Below, piece after piece: positions 8,178 through 16,410 of a stretch of DNA of 43,363 nucleotides (position 1 is its first letter; each line of letters begins with the position of its first letter). The position numbers were made by a program, and so were the translations under genes. The stretch is from NCBI RefSeq assembly GCF_016811235.1, contig NZ_JAFBID010000054.1, positions 1 to 43,363 on the forward strand, written 5' to 3'. The notes below the pieces were generated by a model, which did not search any database, had not been told where the DNA came from, and saw nothing but the letters and a program-made list of their open reading frames with translations. This stretch comes from Microvirga arabica (GTDB taxonomy: Bacteria; Pseudomonadota; Alphaproteobacteria; Rhizobiales; Beijerinckiaceae).

Positions 8178-8594
8178 ATGCGTAAATTCATCACGACATC
8201 TCTCATTGCTTTCTCGCTGGCGCTCGGGACCGTTGCTCCCGCTCATGCTTAGCAGAATCCTTTCGGCGCGCTCATAGGCGGCGCCGGCGGTGCGGCCGTT
8301 GGGGCGGCGGTCGGTAAAGGCAAGGCAGGCGGCATCATTGCCGGCGCCCTCGTCGGGGCGGTTCTCGGGCAGATCCTCGCGAACATGGATGCCCAATCGA
8401 AGGCTCAGCGCCAGCAGGCTGTCACGACGGCAGTGAGGAAGCCCGCTGGCTCAACCACAACCTGGAAGAGCAAAGATGCGACCGGCTCGATCAAGGTCGA
8501 CAAGATGCCTGACGGCAAGACCTGCCGAACCTTCCAGGAGACGATCACCTTCCAGGGCAAGCCCTCGACCGAGGAACGCACCGAATGCGCTTGA
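8178..8594 (+). pseudogene. 17-kDa surface-antigen-like glycine-zipper protein, interrupted by an amber codon
   Basis: The reading frame from ATG 8178 to TGA 8592-8594 is open for 138 codons except for one TAG at 8250-8252 (codon 25). Codons 1-24 encode a complete signal peptide, MRKFITTSLIAFSLALGTVAPAHA, and the stop falls exactly at its cleavage site. After it, QNPFGALIGGAGGAAVGAAVG is a glycine zipper (two-helix type), followed by the C-terminal surface-antigen domain (TTWKSKDATGSIKV, GKTCRTFQETITFQGKPSTEE, ending in Cys). CAG to TAG is the simplest origin, since the next codon is also CAG. Restart at ATG 8385 would give 69 aa without an export signal. It is a recent nonsense mutation, a sequencing error, or a suppressible stop. 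Confidence 0.85.
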
Positions 8595-10762
8595 GCCTTC
8601 CGCGTCGCCTGACGACGGCGGTGCTGATCGGAGGAGGCCTCTACGGCCTCCTCTCACCCTCCCTCGCTCAGGAATTCTCGCTCGACGGCTTCCGCACCTG
8701 CGCGAAGGCCGATAACGGAAATCATTACTGCAAGACTTCGGCCTCGGCGAACTGGCAGCGGGTTCCGGTTGAATTCTATAACCGATTCAAGCAGGCCGAA
8801 GCCGAAGCTGCGGCCGGTGGGGCATCGGGCCAGAGCAAGGAGATGCAGGAGATCGCGGATTTCCTGAACGACATCTCGCAATATCTGAAGGACAGGACGG
8901 CCGCAGGCGGCAGCCCGCCAAATCTCGCGGAGATCGCAAAGGCCGCCGTTTCCACCAAGGCGGCAGTCAATTCCCAGAATCTCGCAGAGGCGCGCAAGGG
9001 CAGGAAAGCGCTCGAAGCCTTCTTCAAGAACGACGCGACTTTCGGCGTGTTCATGAAGAGCCTTGCCGACGAGCGTCAGCAGGCCCTCGACCGCCGGATT
9101 TCCGAAGCAGCTCTGGAAGCAAGCAAGAACGTCACCTTCATCGAGTCCTATGTAGCCGGCAACATCCTGTCTCCGCACACCGCTGATCTCACCAAGTTTG
9201 GCGAGCAGTTTGCCAAGGCCCTGAAGGAGCGCAGTCTCAACGGCCTCAACCGCGCCAACAATGAGTTCTCCCGCTTCATCGACACGAAGAACCTGAAGGA
9301 CGATTATCAGTCGGTCATGGTCGCGTGGACCGAGAAGAACACGCCGAAGACCACGGAGGATCCACAGACGGCGCTCGCCCGACAGCTCGGCATCACCGAG
9401 CGCACGCGCTTCCTGATCGATGGTGATAACGAGGAACTCATCTTCCTCTACAACACGGCTTCCGGCCGCATCGTGAAGAGCCTGAAGGGCGATCTGGTCT
9501 TCAAGGACCGGAACCCGTCGATCTGCTTCGCTCAGGATCGCAGCATCGAGCGGATCAAGGATCTGGAGCGCCTGACCATGGCGCAGATCCAGCGGCAGGA
9601 ACTGGATGTCCAGGGCGTCCGCATCGCCCAGGAGGCGTGCCCGATCAACGGCATGGAGGGCTACGACGTCATCGTCTTCCAGCGCATCGGCCTTCTGTCG
9701 CAGGCGCCGGGCTATGTCACGTCTGTCGTCCGCAAGGTAGAGACGACCTTCGGTCGCCTAGCGTCCATTCCAGGCCCGGAGGTCGTGAGGGCGCTGCAGA
9801 ACGAGGTCCTGAGCTCGGCCGCCCTGGAGGCCCAGATCCTCAACGGAAAGAGTTCTGGCTTCGGTCTGGTCTTCACCAATCCAAGCCAGGGGCGCATCTG
9901 CCAGACCGTTTTCGACGATCCCGAGGCGCACCGGATTGCCGTGCTGGGCAAAACAAGCACTGTCTTCAACGTCTCGACCGACGCCATCACCTTCGCCAAG
10001 ACGTCGCTCGACGACGCCTTCGCGGATTTCCAAACCCGAAAGTGCAACGCGATCTACGCTTCCGCCACGGATCTTGCGGAGATCGTCAAGGCTCTCAAGC
10101 GCGAGCGTCTCGACTATGTCGTTGCCCCGATGTGGGTCGATCCGCTGGAAATCAAGGCTGTTCTGCAGGCGGAGGCCAATCAGATGGCCAACACCATGGC
10201 CAAGGAGGAAGAGGCCCGCAAAGCACTCCAGCAGGAGGCCACCATCCTCAAGCAGCGCGCGCTCGACGAAGCTGCGAAGCGCGAAAATATCGAGCGTGAT
10301 ATGCAAGCGCGCAACCGGTCCTTCGCGCGAGCCGCCCAGGATCGGATCTCCGGCATCGTCGACACCTTCATCGCCGAGGTGAAGGCCAGCGGCGACAAAC
10401 GTGGCGATGGAGTCTCCGGCAAGGCTGCGGAAATCTTCCCGGGCTTCGTTCGCGAGTACAAGCAGGCCATTCGCGACCGCTGGGAGCTTGAGACCAAAAC
10501 CTACGCTGTCGAAGATTTCGGCGATGCGGACTGGAACAGGCGCAAGGTGGAGGCGGTCATCGTCCGAGCCGAGTTCGTGCTTCAGAACAGGCCTTTGGGG
10601 CGGCGGGACGAGGTCTGCTTCCTGCTGGCGGCCGTCGTCGATGCGGAATTCTCGTATTTGCGGGACGCGATGACACTCCCGTGCGAGGATTCCGAAGACG
10701 AGGTGAAGCGTTGGCAGGTGGGCTCGAAATTCAGCTCCCGATGGAGAGCCGCCGCAAACTGA
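8585..10762 (+). CDS. Large exported protein of unknown function (725 aa)
   Basis: The product has a signal peptide (about residues 1-29, MRLSLPRRLTTAVLIGGG through SPSLAQ) and no other membrane helix, so it is probably periplasmic. The middle part (about 360-530) has features recalling type 3 amino-acid-binding proteins: VRIAQEACPINGMEGYDVIV, then LDDAFADFQTRKCNAIYASA and RLDYVVAPMWVDPLEI, like the C-lobe of AapJ-type proteins. This is inference from pattern only. Residues about 535-590 form a highly charged coiled coil (KEEEARKALQQEATILKQRA). The start overlaps the stop of the broken surface-antigen frame by 10 nt, so the pair was translationally coupled. I do not recognise the whole protein. 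A terminator follows at 10786. Confidence 0.8.
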   Translation: MRLSLPRRLTTAVLIGGGLYGLLSPSLAQEFSLDGFRTCAKADNGNHYCKTSASANWQRVPVEFYNRFKQAEAEAAAGGASGQSKEMQEIADFLNDISQYLKDRTAAGGSPPNLAEIAKAAVSTKAAVNSQNLAEARKGRKALEAFFKNDATFGVFMKSLADERQQALDRRISEAALEASKNVTFIESYVAGNILSPHTADLTKFGEQFAKALKERSLNGLNRANNEFSRFIDTKNLKDDYQSVMVAWTEKNTPKTTEDPQTALARQLGITERTRFLIDGDNEELIFLYNTASGRIVKSLKGDLVFKDRNPSICFAQDRSIERIKDLERLTMAQIQRQELDVQGVRIAQEACPINGMEGYDVIVFQRIGLLSQAPGYVTSVVRKVETTFGRLASIPGPEVVRALQNEVLSSAALEAQILNGKSSGFGLVFTNPSQGRICQTVFDDPEAHRIAVLGKTSTVFNVSTDAITFAKTSLDDAFADFQTRKCNAIYASATDLAEIVKALKRERLDYVVAPMWVDPLEIKAVLQAEANQMANTMAKEEEARKALQQEATILKQRALDEAAKRENIERDMQARNRSFARAAQDRISGIVDTFIAEVKASGDKRGDGVSGKAAEIFPGFVREYKQAIRDRWELETKTYAVEDFGDADWNRRKVEAVIVRAEFVLQNRPLGRRDEVCFLLAAVVDAEFSYLRDAMTLPCEDSEDEVKRWQVGSKFSSRWRAAAN

Positions 10763-10785
10763 CAGCAGAGTGTAACACAAACGAA

Positions 10786-10809
10786 AAGGGCGCCTCTGGC
10801 GCCCTTTTT
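10786..10809 (+). terminator. Rho-independent terminator
   Basis: Stem AAGGGCGCC/GGCGCCCTT with the loop TCT, continuing into a run of T. It lies 24 bases after the 725-aa gene. The rest of the gap to minD (10810-11070) holds no convincing gene; in particular no minC lies there. Confidence 0.9.
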
Positions 10810-11070
10810 CTTGATCAGAGGTTCTTCCTGCCCGTTCGGAAGGAGCAGGTTCTTGGCAAAAACCCTTGTTTTCCGCCGAAAATCGCACCTCTTGCCCGAA
10901 ATCTTAACCGTCCGGTAACCATAACGGGCGCCGAATAGATTTCATTCCGTTGCGTAAGAAATCGCGACAGCTCGATCCGCCTCCGCTCTCCGAACATGTT
11001 CTGCGGTTTCCCGGAGAACCTGCTGGTGATGCCGTCGCAACAACAGTCTTGAAGGGTAGGAGAACCAAGG

Positions 11071-11880
11071 ATGGCGAAAGTTCTTGTGGTGACATCAGGC
11101 AAGGGAGGCGTCGGCAAGACCACCTCCACGGCCGCCCTGGGTGCGGCCCTGGCCCAGTCGGGGCAGAAGGTGGCGATGATCGACTTCGATGTCGGCTTGC
11201 GCAACCTCGACCTGATCATGGGCGCCGAGCGGCGGGTGGTCTATGACCTGATCAACGTGATCAAGGGCGATGCGAAGATCGAGCAGGCGCTGATCCGCGA
11301 CAAGCGCGTCGAGACCCTGCACCTGCTGCCGGCCTCTCAGACCCGCGACAAGGACAACCTCACCGACGAAGGCGTCGCCCGCGTCATCGAGGGCCTGCGC
11401 GAAAAGTTCGACTGGATCATCTGCGACAGCCCGGCCGGCATCGAGCGCGGCGCAACGCTCGCCATGCGCCATGCGGATGTTGCCGTCGTGGTGACCAACC
11501 CGGAAGTGTCGTCCATCCGCGATTCCGATCGCATCATCGGCATGCTCGATTCCAAGACCCTGAAGGCGGAGAATGGCGAGCAGGTGGAGAAGCATCTGCT
11601 GCTCACCCGCTATGACGCGGCCCGGGCGCAGCGCGGCGAGATCCTGAAGGTCGAGGATGTGCTCGAGATCCTGTCGATCCCGCTTCTGGCGATCATTCCG
11701 GAGAGCACCGAAGTGCTGCGCTCCTCCAATCTCGGCGCTCCCGTGACGCTCGGCAGCCCGAACTCCGCGCCGGCGCGTGCCTATCTCGATGCCGTGCGCA
11801 AGCTGCAGGGCGAGACGCTGGTCGAGGTGCAGAAGCAGCGCGGCCTGTTCAGCAAACTCTTCGCCAGGAGGGCCGCATGA
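11071..11880 (+). CDS. minD: Septum site-determining ATPase MinD
   Basis: A 269-aa ParA/MinD ATPase that places the division site by membrane oscillation with MinE. The deviant Walker A GKGGVGKTT (residues 10-18) carries the signature lysine. MIDFDVGLRNLDLIMG and WIICDSPAGIERGA supply the A-prime and Walker B strands. The last residues, KQRGLFSKLFARRAA, are the amphipathic membrane-targeting helix. The length matches the family. The ribosome site is GTAGGAGAACC. It overlaps minE by four bases (ATGA). The usual upstream minC is absent: the preceding gene is the unrelated 725-aa exported protein, with a terminator between. Confidence 0.97.
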   Translation: MAKVLVVTSGKGGVGKTTSTAALGAALAQSGQKVAMIDFDVGLRNLDLIMGAERRVVYDLINVIKGDAKIEQALIRDKRVETLHLLPASQTRDKDNLTDEGVARVIEGLREKFDWIICDSPAGIERGATLAMRHADVAVVVTNPEVSSIRDSDRIIGMLDSKTLKAENGEQVEKHLLLTRYDAARAQRGEILKVEDVLEILSIPLLAIIPESTEVLRSSNLGAPVTLGSPNSAPARAYLDAVRKLQGETLVEVQKQRGLFSKLFARRAA

Positions 11881-12155
11881 ATCTCTTCAGCTTCTTCAAG
11901 AAAAACACGACATCCGCTCCGGTGGCGCGCGAGCGCCTTCAGGTCCTGCTGGCGCATGAGCGCACCATCGTGGGCGGCGGCGAGTCCGATCTCGTGGCCA
12001 TCCTGCGCGAGGAGATCATGGCCGTGATCGCCAAGCACCTGGCGGTGCCGCAGGACAAGGTGCAGATCAAGATGGACCGGGGCGCCTCCGTGTCGACCCT
12101 CGAAGTCGACATCGAGATTCCTGCAGCCTTGACGGGCCTGCGCCCGGCCGCATGA
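11877..12155 (+). CDS. minE: Cell division topological specificity factor MinE
   Basis: A 92-aa protein. The N-terminal amphipathic segment MNLFSFFKKN binds membrane. ARERLQVLLAHERT is the anti-MinCD helix that triggers MinD ATP hydrolysis. The C-terminal part (LREEIMAVIAKHL, then VDIEIPA) is the dimeric topological specificity domain. The start codon overlaps the minD stop as ATGA, so the two are translationally coupled and made in a fixed ratio. Nothing about the protein is unusual. Confidence 0.97.
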   Translation: MNLFSFFKKNTTSAPVARERLQVLLAHERTIVGGGESDLVAILREEIMAVIAKHLAVPQDKVQIKMDRGASVSTLEVDIEIPAALTGLRPAA

Positions 12156-12243
12156 CAAAACGTGATCGCAGGCTGTGCTGACCAGCCTGCGATCGTTCGG
12201 CTATGCTCCCCATCCGCGATCCCGCTCCGCCTGGAGGTGCTTC

Positions 12244-13179
12244 ATGGACGACGGTGGCTGGCCTGAACTCTCCTATCCTGCCTGGCGCGAGACCGCTGCG
12301 ACTCTGCAGCTCTGGACGCAGATCGTCGGCAAGGTCCGGCTCGCGCTCACGCCCTGGCTTAATCACGGCTGGCATGTGCCGCTCTATGTCTCCGCGCGCG
12401 GCCTGACCACCTCGCCCGTGCCCTTCGGCCGCGAGGTCCTGGAGATCGAGTTCGACTTCATCGCTCATCGCCTGCTCGTGCGCACCAGCCGCGGCGACGA
12501 GCGCATGCTGGCGCTCCGGCCGCAGAGCGTCGCGGCGTTCCATGCGGAGCTTTTCAGTCTTCTGAACGAGATCGGCATCAGAGTCTCGATCAACGAGATG
12601 CCGAACGAGGTGCAGAACCCCATCCGGTTCTCAGAAGACCATGAGCACGCGTCCTACGACGCCGATGCCGCTCATCGCTTCTGGCGCGTGCTGGTGCAGG
12701 CCGACCGGGTGTTCAAGCTGTTCCGCAGCGGCTTTCTCGGCAAGGTCTCACCGGTGCACTTCTTCTGGGGCAGCTTCGATCTTGCCGTCACGCGCTTCTC
12801 CGGCCGCGAGGCGCCGCACCATCCCGGCGGTGTGCCCGGCCTGCCGGATGCGGTGACGCGCGAGGCCTACTCGCATGAAGTGTCGAGCGCAGGTTTCTGG
12901 CCTGGCAGCGATGTCTACCCCGAGGCCGCTTTCTATTCCTACGCCTATCCCGAGCCACCGGGATTTCGCGATGCGGCACTGCCGGCGGGCGCAGAGTTCG
13001 ATCCGGCGCTCGGTGAGTTCATCCTGCGCTACGACGTGCTGCGCCGGGCGCCCGATCCCGATGCGATGCTGCTCGATTTTCTCTCCACCACCTACGCGGC
13101 GGCGGCCGATGCCGGACGCTGGGACCGGGCCGCTCTCGAATGCGACTTCGGCACGCCCGCACGCGTGCGCAGCATTTGA
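12244..13179 (+). CDS. DUF5996 family protein
   Basis: A 311-aa cytoplasmic protein from the ATG at 12244, which has CTGGAGGTGC just upstream; the frame is open further back but without family sequence. It shows the DUF5996 pattern: N-terminal WPELSYPAWRETAATLQLWTQ, then LTPWLNHGWHVPLYVSARGL, a central FSEDHEHASYDADAAHRFWR, and VSPVHFFWGSFDLAVTRFSGR. The C-terminal part has HEVSSAGFWPG and EAAFYSYAYPEP. The conserved His, Trp and Asp residues suggest a binding or catalytic pocket, but no biochemical role is known to me. It follows minDE by 88 bp and may share their transcript. It ends just before a composite repeat. Confidence 0.85.
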   Translation: MDDGGWPELSYPAWRETAATLQLWTQIVGKVRLALTPWLNHGWHVPLYVSARGLTTSPVPFGREVLEIEFDFIAHRLLVRTSRGDERMLALRPQSVAAFHAELFSLLNEIGIRVSINEMPNEVQNPIRFSEDHEHASYDADAAHRFWRVLVQADRVFKLFRSGFLGKVSPVHFFWGSFDLAVTRFSGREAPHHPGGVPGLPDAVTREAYSHEVSSAGFWPGSDVYPEAAFYSYAYPEPPGFRDAALPAGAEFDPALGEFILRYDVLRRAPDPDAMLLDFLSTTYAAAADAGRWDRAALECDFGTPARVRSI

Positions 13180-13320
13180 GGAGAGGCGTTTCGACAGGTG
13201 ATGAAGTTACCGAAAAGAGCGTCATCCTGCAGAAAATCCGCGCACCTATCCCGAATTGCCGTTGATCCGAGCAGATCCCGGCAGATTGCCACGCCCCTGC
13301 CACATCCCGTCTCTAGCCCT

Positions 13321-13454
13321 AGAGCATCGTGCGGACCCGGAGGGCCACGTCAGTGAAAAGTGGACCCGGTTTTCCGCCCGAACGATGCTCTCAACCAGGG
13401 AAGAAGCATCGGATTGCTCCCAAAAGTGCAAATCCACTTTTGGGTCCGATGCTT
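13321..13454. repeat. Composite intergenic repeat: two adjacent palindromic elements (A and B)
   Basis: Element A (13321-13391) is bounded by perfect 10-bp inverted repeats AGAGCATCGT/ACGATGCTCT and holds an inner GAAAA/TTTTC hairpin around GTGGACCCG. Element B (13404-13454) is bounded by AAGCATCGGA/TCCGATGCTT and has a nested perfect inner stem CCCAAAAGTG/CACTTTTGGG (13419-13428 and 13435-13444). A related module lies in inverse orientation at 28708-28805. Similar short repeats are dispersed in Hyphomicrobiales genomes (recalled, not searched). The module fills most of the 366-bp gap between the DUF5996 gene and the helix-hairpin-helix gene; I see no gene in that gap. Confidence 0.85.
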
Positions 13455-13545
13455 TAGCGCTGCATGCGGCGAGATGAACTCCGTTTGCTGCATGCACGCT
13501 CATCAAGAGTGGAGCATCTACCGCGAGTAAAGGTGCGAGGACCCC

Positions 13546-14214
13546 ATGCAGATCGGCAACTTGTCACGAACCCGCCATCCCCACGAACGGCATGACAATG
13601 CAGCTCGCCAGGCGCTGCGCGTGCTCCTGGTGATCGGTCTCATGACCGGCGGATCGCTGGCCCTGTGGCTCTCCGCAGGCAGCGGCGCTCGCTCGGGCAG
13701 CATGGTCACCGCGGCGCCGCCGCAGATCCTGGCCGGCGAACCGCAGATTGTGGAACTGCCGCAGCGGGACGAGCGCGTGCAGGTGGCCGACGCGGATCCG
13801 GCCGGGGCCCTTCCAGGCTCGGGCGCATCCCTGAAAGAAGCTTACGTGCCAGCGTCCGGCCCGCAGGAAACCGTTCCCGCGTACACGGTCGCTGCGCCGC
13901 CGCCCGCCGTGGAGCAGGCCTCCGCTCGATCCGATCAGGCGATACCGGCCCCTCCTGTGGACATCGACATGACCGGGGCCGTGACCAGGCAGGCAAGCCT
14001 CCCGGAGCCGGCGCAACCTGAAAGCCCTGCCGCCGGGCTCGTCGACCTCAACCGAGCTTCCATTGGGCAACTGAACACCCTGAAAGGGGCAGGCACCCTC
14101 GGGCGCGCCATCGTCAGGGGGCGGCCCTATCGGTCCGTCGATGACCTGGTGAAGAAGAAGATCCTGCGCCGCACGGTTTTCGAGAAGATCAAGAATCAGG
14201 TCACGGTGCAGTAG
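13546..14214 (+). CDS. Membrane-anchored helix-hairpin-helix (ComEA-like) protein
   Basis: A 222-aa protein. A basic N-terminus is followed by one hydrophobic helix at about residues 24-46 (ALRVLLVIGLMTGGSLALWL), then a long Pro/Ala-rich linker. The C-terminal domain (about 166-222) is a helix-hairpin-helix: VDLNRASIGQLNTLKGAG, GRAIVRGRPYRSVDDLVKKK and FEKIKNQVTV. This matches the DNA-binding domain of ComEA and related proteins. Topology puts the domain outside the inner membrane if the helix is a signal anchor, so it may bind DNA or a protein in the periplasm. No other competence genes are nearby. The ribosome site GCGAGG lies five bases before the start. Confidence 0.8.
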   Translation: MQIGNLSRTRHPHERHDNAARQALRVLLVIGLMTGGSLALWLSAGSGARSGSMVTAAPPQILAGEPQIVELPQRDERVQVADADPAGALPGSGASLKEAYVPASGPQETVPAYTVAAPPPAVEQASARSDQAIPAPPVDIDMTGAVTRQASLPEPAQPESPAAGLVDLNRASIGQLNTLKGAGTLGRAIVRGRPYRSVDDLVKKKILRRTVFEKIKNQVTVQ

Positions 14215-14444
14215 GGCGCGCCTTCGCGTAACCCTCGTGACTGCGGATCCTGTTCTGCCTGGTCCGCAGCCGCACCATTGCGTCAATGACGCGGCGCCGG
14301 GCCATTGCCGCGGGCCAGGAAGGCGCTACAAAAGATCGTAGCCTCGCCGTTCCCAGCCATAGACAGAGCCTATGCCTTTTCGAACAGTTCTGGACCTGTC
14401 CTTCGCGCTAGGGCCCGCAACGCCTGTCGCCGTGAGAGCGGGAG

Positions 14445-14470
14445 CCGCCTCCCGTCGCCGCCTCCCGTCG
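14445..14470. repeat. Short tandem repeat, 13 bp x 2
   Basis: CCGCCTCCCGTCG occurs twice in tandem, with a partial third copy (CCGCC). It lies in the 312-bp gap (14215-14526) before HWE kinase 1. I see no gene, clear promoter or terminator in the rest of that gap. Confidence 0.7.
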
Positions 14471-14526
14471 CCGCCCCGGCCAAGTTGCGCCCAAGGACGG
14501 GGCTGCTCAGAGAGACGGGCAGGGCG

Positions 14527-16347
14527 ATGGACACTAGAACCCCAGCTTACCCGGATTTCCTCCAGGATGGCGGCGAGACCGGGGCGCTCATCCGCGGCTA
14601 TGACTGGGCCAGCACTCCCATCGGGGCGATCTCCGCCTGGCCGCAGAGCCTGAGGACGACCGTCGGCCTGATGCTCCGTTCGCCCATCCCGATGGTGCTG
14701 CTGTGGGGCGAGCACGGGGTCATGATCTACAACGATCCTTATTCGGTGTTCGCCGCAGGGCGCCACCCGCGACTTCTGGGATCGAACGTGCTGGAAGGCT
14801 GGCCGGAGGTCGCCGCGTTCAACGCCCATGTCATGAAGGTCGGTAGGGCCGGCGGCACCCTGTCGTTCCGGGATCAGGAACTGATCCTCCATCGCAAGGG
14901 CGTTCCCGAGCAGGTGTGGATGAACCTGGACTATTCACCCGTGATTGACGAGAGCGGGCAGCCCGCAGGCGTGCTTGCCATCGTGGTGGAGACCACCGAT
15001 CGGATCGCCACGGAGGCGGCCTTGCGCGAGAGCGAGACGCGCCTGCGCGGCGTGCTCGACGGCATGGGAGAAAGCCTGGCGCTCATGGATCGGGACTTCC
15101 GCATCATCGACATGAATGCGGAGGCCCTGCGCCTCGAGGGGCGGCCGCGCGAGGAGGTCATCGGCAAGACCCATTGGGAGGCTCACCCCGATGCCGATCC
15201 GGCTCTCGGCGAGATGTTCCGGCAGGCCATGGCGACCAGGATGCCTGTCGAAATGAAGCATCGCTATGTCTGGCCCCATGGCCGGGTGAGTTGGATCTCG
15301 ATGCACGCCTATCCGGTCGGAGACGGCTTGGCGGTGTTCTACGGCGATGTCACTGAGCAAATTGAGGCCGAGGAGCGCCTGCGGGAAAGCGAGGAGCGCC
15401 TGCGGCTTGTGGCCGATGCCGTGCCGCAAATCGTCTGGGTCACCGATGCTGACGGAAGGTCCGAGTTCTTCAATCGCCAATGGTTTGAATACACCGGCTC
15501 GAAGAATGATCCTTTCAGCGCGGCCCAAGTCGCTGCAGATTTCGTGCACCCGGATGACGAAGCGGTCACCATGGAGGCATACGACAAAGCCCGGCGCACA
15601 GGTAGCATCTTCGAGGTCGAGCATCGCATCCGCTCGAAGGAGGGCGAATATCGCTGGTTCCTTGTGCGAGCGGAGCCCTATCGCGATCGGCGGACCGGCG
15701 AGATCGTCCGTTGGTTCGGCGTCTCCATCGATATCTACGACCGCCGGCTTGCCCAGGAGCATCAGCAGCTTCTCATCAACGAGCTGAATCACCGGGTGAA
15801 GAATACGCTGGCCACCGTGCAGTCCGTGGCATCGCAAACATTGCGCAATGCTGCCTCGACCCAGCAGGCCAAGGAGGCGCTCGAAGCCCGCCTGTTCGCC
15901 CTATCCCGTGCCCATGACGTTCTCACCCGCGAGAACTGGGAAGGCGCGGACCTGTACGACATCGTCGAAGAGGCCTTGGCGCCCTATTCGAGCCGTGGCG
16001 AGGATCGCCTGCACCTCGAAGGCGCAAGGGTTCGCGTACCGCCCCGCATGGCTCTGGCGATCGCCATGGCGCTGCAGGAACTGGCCACCAATGCGGTCAA
16101 GTACGGGGCTCTGTCCAACGAGGCGGGGATGATCAGGATCGCCTGGAACGTGCATTCCGGCGATACCGGACCGCGCTTGCATCTCAAGTGGGAGGAAAGC
16201 GGAGGCCCCGCGGTTCAGGCGCCGTCGCGGCGGGGTTTCGGATCGCGGCTGATCGAACGCAGCCTGTCTCAGGATCTCGACGGCAAGGCCCAGATCCTGT
16301 TTCCGGCCACCGGTGTCGTGTGCATTGTGGATGCACCGCTCACCTGA
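14527..16347 (+). CDS. HWE-family sensor histidine kinase with multiple PAS domains
   Basis: A 606-aa soluble kinase from ATG 14527 (MDTRTPAYPDFL). Residues about 20-165 form a PAS-like sensor opening GYDWASTPIGAISAWPQSLR; about 170-285 is a second PAS; about 290-410 is a PAS with a PAC motif (EVEHRIRSKEGEYRWFLVRAEP). The HWE transmitter follows, with the phospho-acceptor His422 in NELNHRVKNTLATVQS, the N-box ELATNAVKYGALS and the WxE motif in KWEESGGPAV. The residue before ELATN is Gln, where HWE kinases normally have His. Such kinases usually feed PhyR in the alphaproteobacterial general stress response. No receiver gene is adjacent. Its transmitter closely resembles the kinase at 39928-41016. 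Confidence 0.93.
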   Translation: MDTRTPAYPDFLQDGGETGALIRGYDWASTPIGAISAWPQSLRTTVGLMLRSPIPMVLLWGEHGVMIYNDPYSVFAAGRHPRLLGSNVLEGWPEVAAFNAHVMKVGRAGGTLSFRDQELILHRKGVPEQVWMNLDYSPVIDESGQPAGVLAIVVETTDRIATEAALRESETRLRGVLDGMGESLALMDRDFRIIDMNAEALRLEGRPREEVIGKTHWEAHPDADPALGEMFRQAMATRMPVEMKHRYVWPHGRVSWISMHAYPVGDGLAVFYGDVTEQIEAEERLRESEERLRLVADAVPQIVWVTDADGRSEFFNRQWFEYTGSKNDPFSAAQVAADFVHPDDEAVTMEAYDKARRTGSIFEVEHRIRSKEGEYRWFLVRAEPYRDRRTGEIVRWFGVSIDIYDRRLAQEHQQLLINELNHRVKNTLATVQSVASQTLRNAASTQQAKEALEARLFALSRAHDVLTRENWEGADLYDIVEEALAPYSSRGEDRLHLEGARVRVPPRMALAIAMALQELATNAVKYGALSNEAGMIRIAWNVHSGDTGPRLHLKWEESGGPAVQAPSRRGFGSRLIERSLSQDLDGKAQILFPATGVVCIVDAPLT

Positions 16348-16371
16348 AGCAAATTTTCATCAAACATTGTA

Positions 16372-16399
16372 AGAAGCGCCGCATATATGTGGCGCTTCT
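16372..16399. terminator. Bidirectional hairpin terminator between convergent genes
   Basis: Stem AGAAGCGCC/GGCGCTTCT (9 bp) enclosing GCATATATGT, which pairs further through G-T wobbles. It lies between the stop of HWE kinase 1 (16347) and the stop of the minus-strand binding protein (16411), so it can end both transcripts. There is no long T run. Confidence 0.65.
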
Positions 16400-16410
16400 C
16401 CGTGTTGCGT

